This document shows, in pieces, positions 31,019 through 39,388 of a DNA stretch of 64,000 nt (positions within the stretch are counted from its first letter, which is position 1; every line of letters begins with the position of its first letter). The notes below the pieces were generated by a model that was not told the DNA's origin, ran no database searches, and saw nothing but the letters and a program-made list of their open reading frames with translations. Both the position numbers and the translations under genes were made by a program. This DNA comes from CAWGJF01 sp963715745. Its GTDB lineage: Bacteria; Bacteroidota; Ignavibacteria; Ignavibacteriales; Ignavibacteriaceae. Location of the stretch: contig OY970271.1 of NCBI GenBank assembly GCA_963715745.1, positions 1,240,001 to 1,304,000 of the forward strand, given 5' to 3'.

Positions 31019-31308
31019 GTGAAACTGGATTTACTACTATACTTGGATTAGTATTTGATAACCACTCCATAATGTATGTTCTGGAAATGACGACTGTAGC
31101 CGGGGATCCTACCCCTAACACCGGAAAGATTGTAATGGTTCAGCCATCCGGTCAACAGGAAGTAATTGCAGATAGTTTATTCTTCCCGACTGGGATGACA
31201 TTAGGTCCGGATGGATCGCTTTACGTTTCTAATAAAGGATTCGGACCTCCTGTGCCCGGATTTGGTGAAATACTTAAAGTGAAGTTTGTAAGAAAAAACC
31301 ACAGATAA
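31012..31308 (+). pseudogene. ScyD/ScyE-family protein, C-terminal part in the -1 frame
   Basis: The reading frame from about 31012 (HISETGFTTILGLVFDNHSIMYVLEMTT) through the stop at 31308 completes the propeller, with PTGMTLGPDGSLYVSNKGFG as a canonical blade. No start codon or ribosome site of its own is evident at the join; the first ATG is 31072. It is best read as the 3' part of the gene at 30161, broken by a single-base loss (mutation or assembly error). Confidence 0.7.
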
Positions 31309-31457
31309 TGTTGTTGGTTTTATTGAAATAGAATATTAAAAAAACTATATAAATATAAAATCATCAAGCAGAATTTATTACCATAAAATAGGAACAAATA
31401 TTAATATGCTTATTCTAAGATGAAGTTTCTTTAATGGTAATTCTGACAATTAATTTA

Positions 31458-31492
31458 ACCCCGATCAATTTTTGTTCGGGGTTTTTTATTTT
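31458..31492 (+). terminator. Terminator, second copy of the 35-bp rrn-terminator repeat
   Basis: Identical to 24225-24259: CCCCGA/TCGGGG hairpin then TTTTTTATTTT. It lies 150 bases after the ScyD-like gene and presumably ends that transcript. The 31309-31457 stretch before it shows no gene or other signal. Confidence 0.8.
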
Positions 31493-31559
31493 TATTTTTT
31501 AAAGGTTTATCCTTTCGCTAAACTGTTTTTAAATATGTTTTATTCAAGATGAGGACCAT

Positions 31560-32018
31560 ATGGTTTTTCTAATTTTAAAATTAATTCATGTACTCGCAGC
31601 AATAATTTTTTTGGGAAACATAACAATTGCACCTTTCTGGAAAAACCACGCCGAAAAATCAAAAGACAGATTGAAAATATTACAAACCTGGGAGGGAATA
31701 ATTCGGGCCGATAAATATTTTACAATGCCAGGTGTAATTATACTTTTGATTTTTGGTATAGGTGCTGCAGCTCATCTTCACTATAATTTCATTGAAACAA
31801 GCTGGATATTCTGGTCAATTATTCTCTACGTAATATCGGGTGCCGCATTTATGGCTAAAGTTTCACCAATTCAGAAAAGAATAGTTGCACTTGCCAAAAA
31901 TGAATCGGACTTCAAATGGGATGAATACAAAAAGCTGGTTCACCAATGGGATATCTGGGGCTCAGTTGCAACAATTGCTCCCTGGATAGCTGTAGTGTTG
32001 ATGGTAATAAAACCTTAG
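31560..32018 (+). CDS. DUF2269 integral membrane protein
   Basis: 152 residues, about four membrane helices. It opens LILKLIHVLAAIIFLGNITIAPFW, the N-terminal pattern of the DUF2269 family (conserved KxxHxxxAxxxxGN). Other helices are near FTMPGVIILLIFGIGAAAHL, SWIFWSIILYVISGAAFM and the C-terminus. Function unknown. It precedes the cbb3 oxidase maturation genes by about 130 bases, but a separate promoter-like element lies between, so a functional link is uncertain. Confidence 0.75.
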   Translation: MVFLILKLIHVLAAIIFLGNITIAPFWKNHAEKSKDRLKILQTWEGIIRADKYFTMPGVIILLIFGIGAAAHLHYNFIETSWIFWSIILYVISGAAFMAKVSPIQKRIVALAKNESDFKWDEYKKLVHQWDIWGSVATIAPWIAVVLMVIKP

Positions 32019-32092
32019 TTTTCCTTTACTGCTAATTATTTATTGACAAATTAGTAGTAAATCAAATTTATTAATGAATTGAAAATATTCTT

Positions 32093-32100
32093 TAACTTTG
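32093..32100 (+). promoter_or_regulatory. Possible -7 element for the cbb3 oxidase locus
   Basis: TAACTTTG matches TAnnTTTG and lies 46 bases before the CcoI start at 32146. A good -33 element at 19-21 bases is not obvious. No FNR-type TTGAT-N4-ATCAA palindrome was found here. Confidence 0.3.
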
Positions 32101-32145
32101 CTGTTGAATATAAATTAGGCACTCGATTTATCACTAAGATTTTGG

Positions 32146-32541
32146 ATGAATAAAAACGGGGAAATAAAAGAAAAACTTACTTGCTACCATTGCGGGGAAG
32201 ATTGTCCAAATCAGGAAATCAGGATAGATGATAAATATTTTTGCTGCAACGGATGCAAAACTGTTTACGAAATTCTTGATCAAAACAGACTTTGCGATTA
32301 TTACAACCTTGACAGCCAGCCGGGAATAAGTCCTTCCTTAAATAAAAATGAAAAGTATGATTACCTGGATGATCAATCTGTAATAGATCAGCTTTTAAGC
32401 TACCGCGATGAAAATTTAAGCAAAGTAATTTTCTACATTCCCCAAATGCACTGCAGTTCCTGTATTTGGCTACTGGAAAATTTATATAAACTGAACCCCG
32501 GTGTTATAAAATCAGAAGTAGATTTTTTAAAAAGAAATTGA
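32146..32541 (+). CDS. CcoI/FixI-type copper P-type ATPase, N-terminal zero-frame part (131 residues)
   Basis: Encodes the metal-binding N-terminus: CYHCGEDC at 13-20 and FCCNGC at 32-37 (cation-ATPase metal-binding domain), then the start of a heavy-metal-associated domain with MHCSSC at 101-106. Translation stops at TGA 32539-32541, in the middle of that domain between its second and third strands. Shifting back one base at T TTA AAA (32526-32532) yields DFLKKKLNVTF and continues into the rest of the ATPase. The short product, if made, would have a complete N-terminal Cys domain but only half a ferredoxin-like fold. Confidence 0.85.
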   Translation: MNKNGEIKEKLTCYHCGEDCPNQEIRIDDKYFCCNGCKTVYEILDQNRLCDYYNLDSQPGISPSLNKNEKYDYLDDQSVIDQLLSYRDENLSKVIFYIPQMHCSSCIWLLENLYKLNPGVIKSEVDFLKRN

Positions 32542-32556
32542 ATGTAACATTCAATT
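32526..32556 (+). other. Candidate -1 frameshift signal: T TTA AAA heptamer plus downstream hairpin
   Basis: In the zero frame the codons are TTT TTA AAA AGA AAT TGA, so 32526-32532 is a perfect X XXY YYZ slippery heptamer. Three bases later AATTGAATG (32536-32544) pairs perfectly with CATTCAATT (32548-32556) around a 3-base loop. The central 7 bp start 5 bases after the heptamer. The zero-frame stop lies inside the stem. The stem is AU-rich and therefore only moderately stable. Confidence 0.5.
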
Positions 32557-34577
32557 CAACTTCACTAAACTTAAAAGAACTTGTTTTATTATTATCATCA
32601 ATTGGTTATGAACCTCAAATTCTTTTGGATTCTGAAAAAAAAGATGATAATATTTATTCACACAAAAAACTTTACTACAAAATTGGTATTGCCGGATTTT
32701 GTTTCGGAAATATTATGCTGTTTAGCTTTCCTGAATATCTCGGGATAAACTCAAAAGATTTACTCTTTAAAAACTTTTTCCTATTTCTTAACCTGGTTTT
32801 ATCACTTCCGGTTTTCTTTTATTCAGCCTGGGAATATTTCGGTTCGGCATTAAAAGGTCTTCGAAGAAAAATCGTAAATATTGATTTCCCAATATCGCTT
32901 GGAATTCTTGTCTTATTTTTACGAAGTCTTTATGAAGTTACCACTCAAACTGGCGCCGGTTATTTTGATTCGATGGCAGGACTTGTCTTTTTACTCCTGA
33001 TTGGAAAATTGTTGCAGGAAAAAACTTATGATGCACTCAATTTTGAAAGAACGTATAAATCCTATTTTCCACTTTCAATTACTATTAAAAAAGACGGAAA
33101 GGAAAAAAACATTCCACTTTCAAAGCTGAGTGTTGGAAATAAAATAGTAATTAGAAAAGATGAAATAATTCCAGCGGATTCCATCTTACTTAATGGCGAC
33201 GGAAGGATTGATTACAGTTTTGTAACCGGAGAATCAAAACCAGTAAAAAAAGTTTCAGGTGAAATGATTTATGCCGGAGGCAAGCAACTTGATTCTGCGA
33301 TTGAACTAGAGGTTATTAAAGAAGTATCGCAGAGCTATTTAACAGATTTATGGAATAACGAAATTTTCAACAATCCCGGTAAATCGGGAGAAAGCTTTTT
33401 CACTCATTTTTCAAATACTTTTAGTAAGTATTTTACTTTTGCTATTTTATTAATTGCTGCAGTTGCTGCTGCCTTTCATTTTCAATCAAATATTGGGACA
33501 GCTTTAAATGTTCTTACCGCCGTTTTAATTGTTGCCTGCCCGTGTGCACTTGCGCTTTCCACACCTTTTACCCTTGGTAACACCATGAGAATTTTCGGCA
33601 GGAATGGATTGTATTTAAGAAATCCTATGGTTGTTGAGGAACTTGGAAAAATTGATGACATAGTTTTTGACAAAACCGGAACAATCACTCAACCGGGCAA
33701 TTCTGAATTAAAATATTCCGGTAAGGTGCTTAATCCTTTTCAACTAAAAAGTATCAAATCACTTGTGCGTAATTCGGCACATCCGTTAAGTAAAAAAATC
33801 TTTAATTCGATTGATGGGAAAGAATATTTTCCAGTTACAAAATTTGAAGAGAAAACCGGAGCCGGAATTTCCGGAATAGTTTACGGCAATGAAATTAAAG
33901 TAGGCTCAGCATCTTTTGTAAATCCCGAAACATCTGAAGTTAAGATAAATAAAAATATCAATACTACTTCAGTTTATATTTCTATTAACAACGAATTTAT
34001 TGGAATATTTTCAATTGAAAATCTCTACAGAGAAAAAATTGATGGAGTGATTAATGATCTTGGAAAAAATTATAAGCTATCTCTGTTATCAGGTGATAAT
34101 TCCTCAGAAGAAATTAATCTGCGGTCAATGTTCAATAAGAATTCAGAAATATTATTTAATCAGTCTCCAAAAGACAAGTTAAATTTTATAAAACAATCTC
34201 AGCAGAATGACAAAAAAGTGTTAATGGTTGGGGATGGATTGAATGATGCCGGAGCTTTAAAACAAAGTGATGTAGGTATTGCAGTTTCAGAAGATGTTCA
34301 TTCATTCTCACCGGCTTGCGATGCAATAATGCACGCATCAAAAATTAAATTTTTATCAAAATTTATTAAATTTTCAAGAACAAGCATTAATATAATTTTT
34401 GTAAGTTTCGGAATATCGTTCTTGTATAATTTTATCGGTTTATATTTTGCTGTGCAGGGAAAATTATCACCTTTGGTTGCTGCAGTATTAATGCCTTTGA
34501 GTTCTATTTCAGTTGTTTTGTTTACAACTTTTATTACAAATTATTTTGCTAAAAGAAGAGGTTTGCTATCTCAGTAA
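32538..34577 (+). CDS. CcoI/FixI-type copper P-type ATPase, main part in the -1 frame
   Basis: The open frame (about 680 residues from a nominal TTG at 32538, really continuing from the upstream part) carries the rest of the HMA domain, eight or so membrane helices, the actuator loop (VTGESKPVKK), the CPC metal site in IVACPCALALSTPF, the phosphorylation motif FDKTGT and the hinge GDGLNDAGAL. CcoI supplies copper for cbb3 oxidase assembly. It lies directly before ccoS and ccoNO. No independent ribosome site is visible at 32538, so expression probably depends on frameshifting, or the break is an artefact. Confidence 0.88.
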   Translation: MNVTFNSTSLNLKELVLLLSSIGYEPQILLDSEKKDDNIYSHKKLYYKIGIAGFCFGNIMLFSFPEYLGINSKDLLFKNFFLFLNLVLSLPVFFYSAWEYFGSALKGLRRKIVNIDFPISLGILVLFLRSLYEVTTQTGAGYFDSMAGLVFLLLIGKLLQEKTYDALNFERTYKSYFPLSITIKKDGKEKNIPLSKLSVGNKIVIRKDEIIPADSILLNGDGRIDYSFVTGESKPVKKVSGEMIYAGGKQLDSAIELEVIKEVSQSYLTDLWNNEIFNNPGKSGESFFTHFSNTFSKYFTFAILLIAAVAAAFHFQSNIGTALNVLTAVLIVACPCALALSTPFTLGNTMRIFGRNGLYLRNPMVVEELGKIDDIVFDKTGTITQPGNSELKYSGKVLNPFQLKSIKSLVRNSAHPLSKKIFNSIDGKEYFPVTKFEEKTGAGISGIVYGNEIKVGSASFVNPETSEVKINKNINTTSVYISINNEFIGIFSIENLYREKIDGVINDLGKNYKLSLLSGDNSSEEINLRSMFNKNSEILFNQSPKDKLNFIKQSQQNDKKVLMVGDGLNDAGALKQSDVGIAVSEDVHSFSPACDAIMHASKIKFLSKFIKFSRTSINIIFVSFGISFLYNFIGLYFAVQGKLSPLVAAVLMPLSSISVVLFTTFITNYFAKRRGLLSQ

Positions 34578-34744
34578 TTTTCGTTTTGATTTTTGTTAGT
34601 CTATTCATTGCAGGCATCTTCCTTGTTGCTTTTCTTTGGGCGGTTAAAAGCGGACAATATAAAGATACGTTCACTCCTTCTGTGCGCGTTTTATTTGATA
34701 ACCAGAAAAAAAGTAATAATAGTACAGAGTTAAATTCCAAATAA
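34568..34744 (+). CDS. ccoS: cbb3 oxidase maturation protein CcoS, apparently with an ATC start
   Basis: 58 residues in the frame ATC TCA GTA ATT TTC. The sequence SVIFVLIFVSLFIAGIFLV, AFLWAVKSGQYKDTFTPSVR, VLFD matches CcoS closely (one N-terminal helix then WAVKSGQ-x-D and TPSVR). CcoS is needed for cofactor insertion into cbb3 oxidase. The family begins M-S-V-I, and here the Met codon position is ATC (34568-34570), preceded by AAGAGG at 34556-34561. No ATG, GTG or TTG lies upstream in frame before a stop at 34550. It overlaps the ATPase by 10 bases. Confidence 0.75.
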   Translation: MSVIFVLIFVSLFIAGIFLVAFLWAVKSGQYKDTFTPSVRVLFDNQKKSNNSTELNSK

Positions 34745-34758
34745 AGGAGAGTTCCCAT

Positions 34759-36888
34759 ATGGAACTGGATAAATTCAGTTATGACAATACTATAGTTAAA
34801 AAATTTGCACTTGCCACAACAGTATGGGGGTTGGTAGGAATGTTAGTTGGCTTGCTTATTGCGACTCAGCTTTTTATTCCTGCTTTAAATCTTGATCTCC
34901 CGTTTCTTACTTTTGGAAGAATCAGACCATTGCATACCAATGCTGTAATATTTGCGTTTGTTGGCAATGCAATTTTTATGGGAATTTATTATTCATTGCC
35001 AAGATTATTAAAAACTCCAATGTACAGCAAAATGCTGAGCAATATTCATTTCTGGGGATGGCAATTGATTATTGTATCTGCTGCTGTTACTCTTCCACTG
35101 GGAATTACAACAAGTAAAGAATATGCAGAACTTGAATGGCCTATTGATATTGCAATTGCTTTGGTATGGATTGCGTTTGGAATTAACATGTTCGCAACAA
35201 TCTGGAAGAGAAGAGAAAAACATTTATACGTTGCAATTTGGTTTTATATTGCTACGTGGGTCACTGTTACAATGCTGCACGTTGTAAACTCGGTTGAGAT
35301 CCCTGTAAGCTTCTTAAAAAGTTACCCTGTTTATGCAGGAGTTCAGGATGCACTGGTTCAATGGTGGTATGGACATAATGCTGTTGCATTCTTTTTAACA
35401 ACTCCTTTTCTCGGATTGATGTACTATTACCTTCCCAAAGCAGCAAACAGACCTGTTTATTCTTATAAGCTTTCAATTGTTCATTTCTGGTCATTGATAT
35501 TTATTTATATCTGGGCTGGTCCGCATCATCTATTATATTCTGCTTTACCTGATTGGGCTCAATCACTTGGGACAGTTTTCTCTATTATGCTCATTGCCCC
35601 AAGCTGGGGAGGGATGATAAACGGTTTGCTGACTCTCCGCGGTGCCTGGGATAAAGTTCGCGAAGACCCGATTTTAAAATTTATGGTTGTTGCCGTTACA
35701 GCTTATGGCATGGCAACATTTGAAGGGCCAATGCTTTCACTTAAAAATGTTAATGCAATTGCTCATTTTACTGACTGGATAATTTCGCATGTGCATATCG
35801 GTGCACTTGGCTGGAATGGGTTTTTAACTTTTGGAATTCTATATTGGTTAATTCCAAGACTTTGGAAAACGGAATTGTATTCAAAGAAACTTGCGAACTA
35901 CCATTTCTGGATAGGTTTTCTTGGTATCGTTTTTTATGCGTCTTCAATGTACTGGGCAGGAATTACACAATCTTTAATGTGGAAGCAATTTACTGATTTA
36001 GGAGTTCTTCAATATCCTAATTTTCTTGAAACTGTTATACAGATCATACCAATGTATATTATAAGAGCAGTTGGTGGATTGCTTTATTATTCCGGTGTGA
36101 TTGTAATGGTTTACAATCTTTATAAAACAGCTAAGCAGGGAACCTTTGTTGCTTCTGAAGAAGCAGAAGCGCCGCCGCTTGTTAAAGAGTCACACGATTT
36201 CGTTAAAGGAAAACGACATCGCTGGTTAGAATCAAAACCTGTACAATTTTCATTAGCTGCGTTAGTTTTAGTAATCATTGGGGGTGCAATTGAATTTGTA
36301 CCAACATTTCTGGTTAAATCAAATATCCCAACAATTGCTTCAGTTCATCCTTATACTCCGCTTGAATTGCAGGGTAGAGATATTTATATAAGAGAAGCTT
36401 GCAACAGTTGTCACTCACAGTTAGTCCGTCCTTTCAGAAGTGAAACCGAGAGGTATGGCGAATATTCAAAAGCTGGTGAGTTTGTATATGATCATCCATT
36501 CTTATGGGGATCAAAAAGAACGGGACCTGATTTACACCGCGAAGGTGGAAAATATCCAAATCTCTGGCATTATCTGCATATGGAAAATCCGAGGAGTATG
36601 TCGCCGGGTTCAATTATGCCATCATATCCCTGGCTGCTTACAGACGATCTTGATATTTCCAGCACGTCATCAAAAATTAATGTAATGAGATCACTGGGTG
36701 TACCATATCCTGAAGGTTATGAAAATGTTGCAAATGAAGATCTCACAAAACAGGCTGAGCAAATTGCTCTTGATCTTCAGAAAAATGGGGCACCTGCTGA
36801 ACCAAATAAAGAAATAATAGCATTGATTGCTTATTTGCAGAGACTCGGTACTGATATCAAAGTTAAAGATTATACAGCCGGAAATTAA
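34759..36888 (+). CDS. ccoNO: Fused cbb3-type cytochrome c oxidase subunits I and II (CcoN-CcoO)
   Basis: 709 residues. The N-terminal 470 or so form the CcoN haem-copper core with about twelve helices and conserved histidines (for example GRIRPLHTNAVIFAF, WWYGHNAVAFFLT, IISHVHIGALGWNG). A helix near 500-520 is followed by the CcoO cytochrome c domain, with haem site C548-N-S-C551-H552 (CNSCHSQLVRPF) and SPGSIMPSYPWLL for the Met ligand. The fused form is known in Bacteroidota. It reduces oxygen at low concentration. A strong GGAGAG ribosome site precedes ATG 34759. Confidence 0.95.
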   Translation: MELDKFSYDNTIVKKFALATTVWGLVGMLVGLLIATQLFIPALNLDLPFLTFGRIRPLHTNAVIFAFVGNAIFMGIYYSLPRLLKTPMYSKMLSNIHFWGWQLIIVSAAVTLPLGITTSKEYAELEWPIDIAIALVWIAFGINMFATIWKRREKHLYVAIWFYIATWVTVTMLHVVNSVEIPVSFLKSYPVYAGVQDALVQWWYGHNAVAFFLTTPFLGLMYYYLPKAANRPVYSYKLSIVHFWSLIFIYIWAGPHHLLYSALPDWAQSLGTVFSIMLIAPSWGGMINGLLTLRGAWDKVREDPILKFMVVAVTAYGMATFEGPMLSLKNVNAIAHFTDWIISHVHIGALGWNGFLTFGILYWLIPRLWKTELYSKKLANYHFWIGFLGIVFYASSMYWAGITQSLMWKQFTDLGVLQYPNFLETVIQIIPMYIIRAVGGLLYYSGVIVMVYNLYKTAKQGTFVASEEAEAPPLVKESHDFVKGKRHRWLESKPVQFSLAALVLVIIGGAIEFVPTFLVKSNIPTIASVHPYTPLELQGRDIYIREACNSCHSQLVRPFRSETERYGEYSKAGEFVYDHPFLWGSKRTGPDLHREGGKYPNLWHYLHMENPRSMSPGSIMPSYPWLLTDDLDISSTSSKINVMRSLGVPYPEGYENVANEDLTKQAEQIALDLQKNGAPAEPNKEIIALIAYLQRLGTDIKVKDYTAGN

Positions 36889-36890
36889 AT

Positions 36891-37094
36891 ATGTTTAAGA
36901 ATATTTTAAGCTCTGCAAGTGGAATTGAAATTTATGCAATTACCGGTTTGGTAATATTCATGGTAATGTTTGCTGGTGTACTAATCTGGCTTTTAAAAGT
37001 TGATAATAAATATATTCACGAGATGGAGCAGTTACCTCTCGATAAAAATCAAAAAGAAAATTTAAACTTAACAGGTGAATTAAATGATCAGTAA
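36891..37094 (+). CDS. ccoQ: CcoQ-like small cbb3 oxidase subunit
   Basis: 67 residues, one membrane helix (EIYAITGLVIFMVMFAGVLI) then a charged tail beginning KVDNKYIHEMEQLPLD. Size, topology and position between ccoNO and ccoP identify it as CcoQ (FixQ), which stabilises the complex. It starts two bases after ccoNO and overlaps ccoP by 11 bases. Confidence 0.85.
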   Translation: MFKNILSSASGIEIYAITGLVIFMVMFAGVLIWLLKVDNKYIHEMEQLPLDKNQKENLNLTGELNDQ

Positions 37095-37926
37095 AAGAAA
37101 ACAAAATTCAGTTTTCAATTTGCTTTTACTAATTATTACATTTTTCTCGGCATCAAATGTTTTTGCGGAAGGTGAAAATACATTCCCGCCATATTATTAT
37201 GACCTGGTTGCTGTCTTATTAATACTTTTTATTATTCTTTCCTTTGTTGCTATAATTTATTTTGAAGGACGGGAACAAAAGGAAATTAATTTCGGAAAAG
37301 TATTTGCAAAGTTCTGGACTTTTATTAACCGATCGACTCCTGTTGAAGATGAAAAAGATATTTTGCTTGACCATAATTATGACGGAATTCGTGAACTTGA
37401 CAGTCGGGTTCCACCCTGGTTCAGCTGGCTATTTTACCTGACTATTATTTTTGCTGTTTACTATATGCTTAATTACCACGTATTGGGGACAGGGAAATTA
37501 ATGTATGAAGAATACAATGATGAAATGCAGGCAGCAGCTGTCCAAAGAGCAGAACTTATCCGATCTGGTGCTTTTATTAATGAGGAAACAGTTACTAAAT
37601 TAACCGATCCTTCCGCCTTAGAAGAAGGGAAAGAAATTTTTAGTACGAATTGCGTTGCCTGTCATGGAACGGACGGCGGCGGAATTGTTGGTCCAAACCT
37701 GACTGATAAATACTGGATACATGGAGGTGGAATAAAAAATGTATTTACTACTATTAAGTATGGTGTTCCGGCTAAAGGAATGATAAGCTGGCAAACACAG
37801 TTAAATCCTAATCAGATGCAGGAAGTTGCAAGCTATGTTTTAAGCTTGCAGGGAACAAGCCCTGCAGCACCAAAAGCTCCGGAGGGAAATATATGGGTTC
37901 CGCCTGATTCAACCTCGGCAAAATAA
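37084..37926 (+). CDS. ccoP: cbb3 oxidase cytochrome c subunit III (CcoP), single haem
   Basis: 280 residues. Signal/anchor helices in the first third (a leader ending FAEGE and a second helix LVAVLLILFIILSFVAII), a CcoP N-domain (IRELDSRVPPWFSWLFYLTIIFAVYYML), and one cytochrome c domain with C190-V-A-C193-H194 and GMISWQTQLNP for the Met ligand. Proteobacterial CcoP usually has two CXXCH sites. Only one is present here, which fits the mono-haem variant. It passes electrons to CcoO. Confidence 0.92.
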   Translation: MISKRKQNSVFNLLLLIITFFSASNVFAEGENTFPPYYYDLVAVLLILFIILSFVAIIYFEGREQKEINFGKVFAKFWTFINRSTPVEDEKDILLDHNYDGIRELDSRVPPWFSWLFYLTIIFAVYYMLNYHVLGTGKLMYEEYNDEMQAAAVQRAELIRSGAFINEETVTKLTDPSALEEGKEIFSTNCVACHGTDGGGIVGPNLTDKYWIHGGGIKNVFTTIKYGVPAKGMISWQTQLNPNQMQEVASYVLSLQGTSPAAPKAPEGNIWVPPDSTSAK

Positions 37927-37947
37927 TTTTTTCTATTACAGGATTGA

Positions 37948-39387
37948 ATGAATATGGAAGTCGAACATGATAAAACTTCTGCTCAGCAGGAAGAAGTTCA
38001 AACATACAGAAACGAATTAGCTACGGTTACTAAAGAGGGAAAGAGGAAGTGGATATTCCCTAAAAAACCTTTCGGCAGATTTTATAATGCGAGAACAGTT
38101 GTTTCTTTTATTCTGCTTGCAATTCTGATAGCTGCTCCATTTATTAAAATCAACAATCAACCATTTATGTTGTTTGATTTTCTGAACAGGAAATTCATCC
38201 TCTTCGGAATTTATTTTGGGCCGCACGATTTTCACCTTTTTGTACTTGCAATGATTGCCATAATTGTTTTTGTTGTTTTGTTTACAGCCGTTTTCGGGAG
38301 AGTATTTTGCGGATGGGCTTGCCCACAGACAATTTTTATGGAAATGGTTTTCAGGAAAATAGAATATTGGATTGAAGGTGATGCAAATGATCAGAGAAAA
38401 CTAAAAGCTGCTCCGTGGACTTCAAATAAAATATTTAAGAAGACTTTGAAACACGTTATTTTTTTTACCATAGCCTTTTTTATATCTAATATTTTTCTAT
38501 CGTATTTAATTGGTATAGATGAACTGATAAAAATTATAACTGACCCACCTTCAAAACATATTCAGGGGCTTTTAGCGATAACAGCATTTTCAGGAGTTTT
38601 TTATTTCATTTTTTCTTCTTTCCGGGAACAGGCTTGTACAATTGTTTGTCCTTACGGCAGACTTCAGGGCGTTCTTCTTGATCGTGATTCAATTGTTATC
38701 GCTTATGATCATGTTAGAGGTGAACCGAGAGGAAAAATAAAAAAAGGTGTTGAGCAAAATCTTGGTGATTGTATTGATTGCAATTTGTGTGTTGATGTTT
38801 GTCCGACTGGCATAGATATACGAAACGGGATTCAGCTTGAATGTGTGAACTGCACCGCTTGCATAGATGCCTGCGATTACGTGATGGATAAAGTTAAACG
38901 ACCTCGCGGCTTGATTAAATATGCATCAATTAATTCAATCGAGAAGAAAACAAAATTCAGATTCACACCAAGGGCAATTGGATATTCTGTTTTGTTAACG
39001 GTTCTTGTCGGAATTCTGAGTTATCTGCTGTTCACAAGAACAGATTTCAGTATAAATATTCTGCGAACTCCAGGGCTTCTTTTTCAGGAACAACCAGATA
39101 ATAAAGTGAGCAACCTTTACGATCTGGATATAGTAAACAAAACTTTTAATGAAGTTCCGGTAAATCTGAAGTTGGAAGACTTGGAAGGAGAATTAAAAAT
39201 AATCGGAAAAGATTTAGTGCTCGAACCACAGGGAATAATCGATGCAAAGTTTTTAATTATTCTTCCAAAATCTGAAATCAACCGGATGAATGTTCCGGTG
39301 GAAATAGGAATTTACAGTAAGAATAAGCTTTTGAAAAAAGTTAAAACATCTTTTCTTGCCCCGGTAAAACATAAAGAGGAAGATTGA
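37948..39387 (+). CDS. ccoG: CcoG (FixG/RdxA) cbb3 oxidase accessory ferredoxin-type membrane protein
   Basis: 479 residues. Membrane helices with CGWACPQTIFMEMVFRKIE early, then EQACTIVCPYGRLQG, two [4Fe-4S] motifs (CIDCNLCVDVCPTGIDIR and CVNCTACIDACDYVMDKV), and a C-terminal immunoglobulin-like periplasmic domain. CcoG is implicated in copper(II) reduction for oxidase maturation. ATG at 37948 or 37954 could start it; both are in frame. Confidence 0.95.
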   Translation: MNMEVEHDKTSAQQEEVQTYRNELATVTKEGKRKWIFPKKPFGRFYNARTVVSFILLAILIAAPFIKINNQPFMLFDFLNRKFILFGIYFGPHDFHLFVLAMIAIIVFVVLFTAVFGRVFCGWACPQTIFMEMVFRKIEYWIEGDANDQRKLKAAPWTSNKIFKKTLKHVIFFTIAFFISNIFLSYLIGIDELIKIITDPPSKHIQGLLAITAFSGVFYFIFSSFREQACTIVCPYGRLQGVLLDRDSIVIAYDHVRGEPRGKIKKGVEQNLGDCIDCNLCVDVCPTGIDIRNGIQLECVNCTACIDACDYVMDKVKRPRGLIKYASINSIEKKTKFRFTPRAIGYSVLLTVLVGILSYLLFTRTDFSINILRTPGLLFQEQPDNKVSNLYDLDIVNKTFNEVPVNLKLEDLEGELKIIGKDLVLEPQGIIDAKFLIILPKSEINRMNVPVEIGIYSKNKLLKKVKTSFLAPVKHKEED

Positions 39388-39388
39388 T

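Noticed and set aside
32041..32145. FNR/Anr box before the cbb3 oxidase locus
   Set aside because: TTGAC at 32043 and ATCAA at 32061 are too far apart for the TTGAT-N4-ATCAA dyad; no proper palindrome is present.
32146..34577. CcoI ATPase simply called a pseudogene
   Set aside because: All catalytic motifs downstream are intact, the oxidase locus around it is complete, and a -1 slip at a slippery heptamer restores the protein, so decay is not the best reading.
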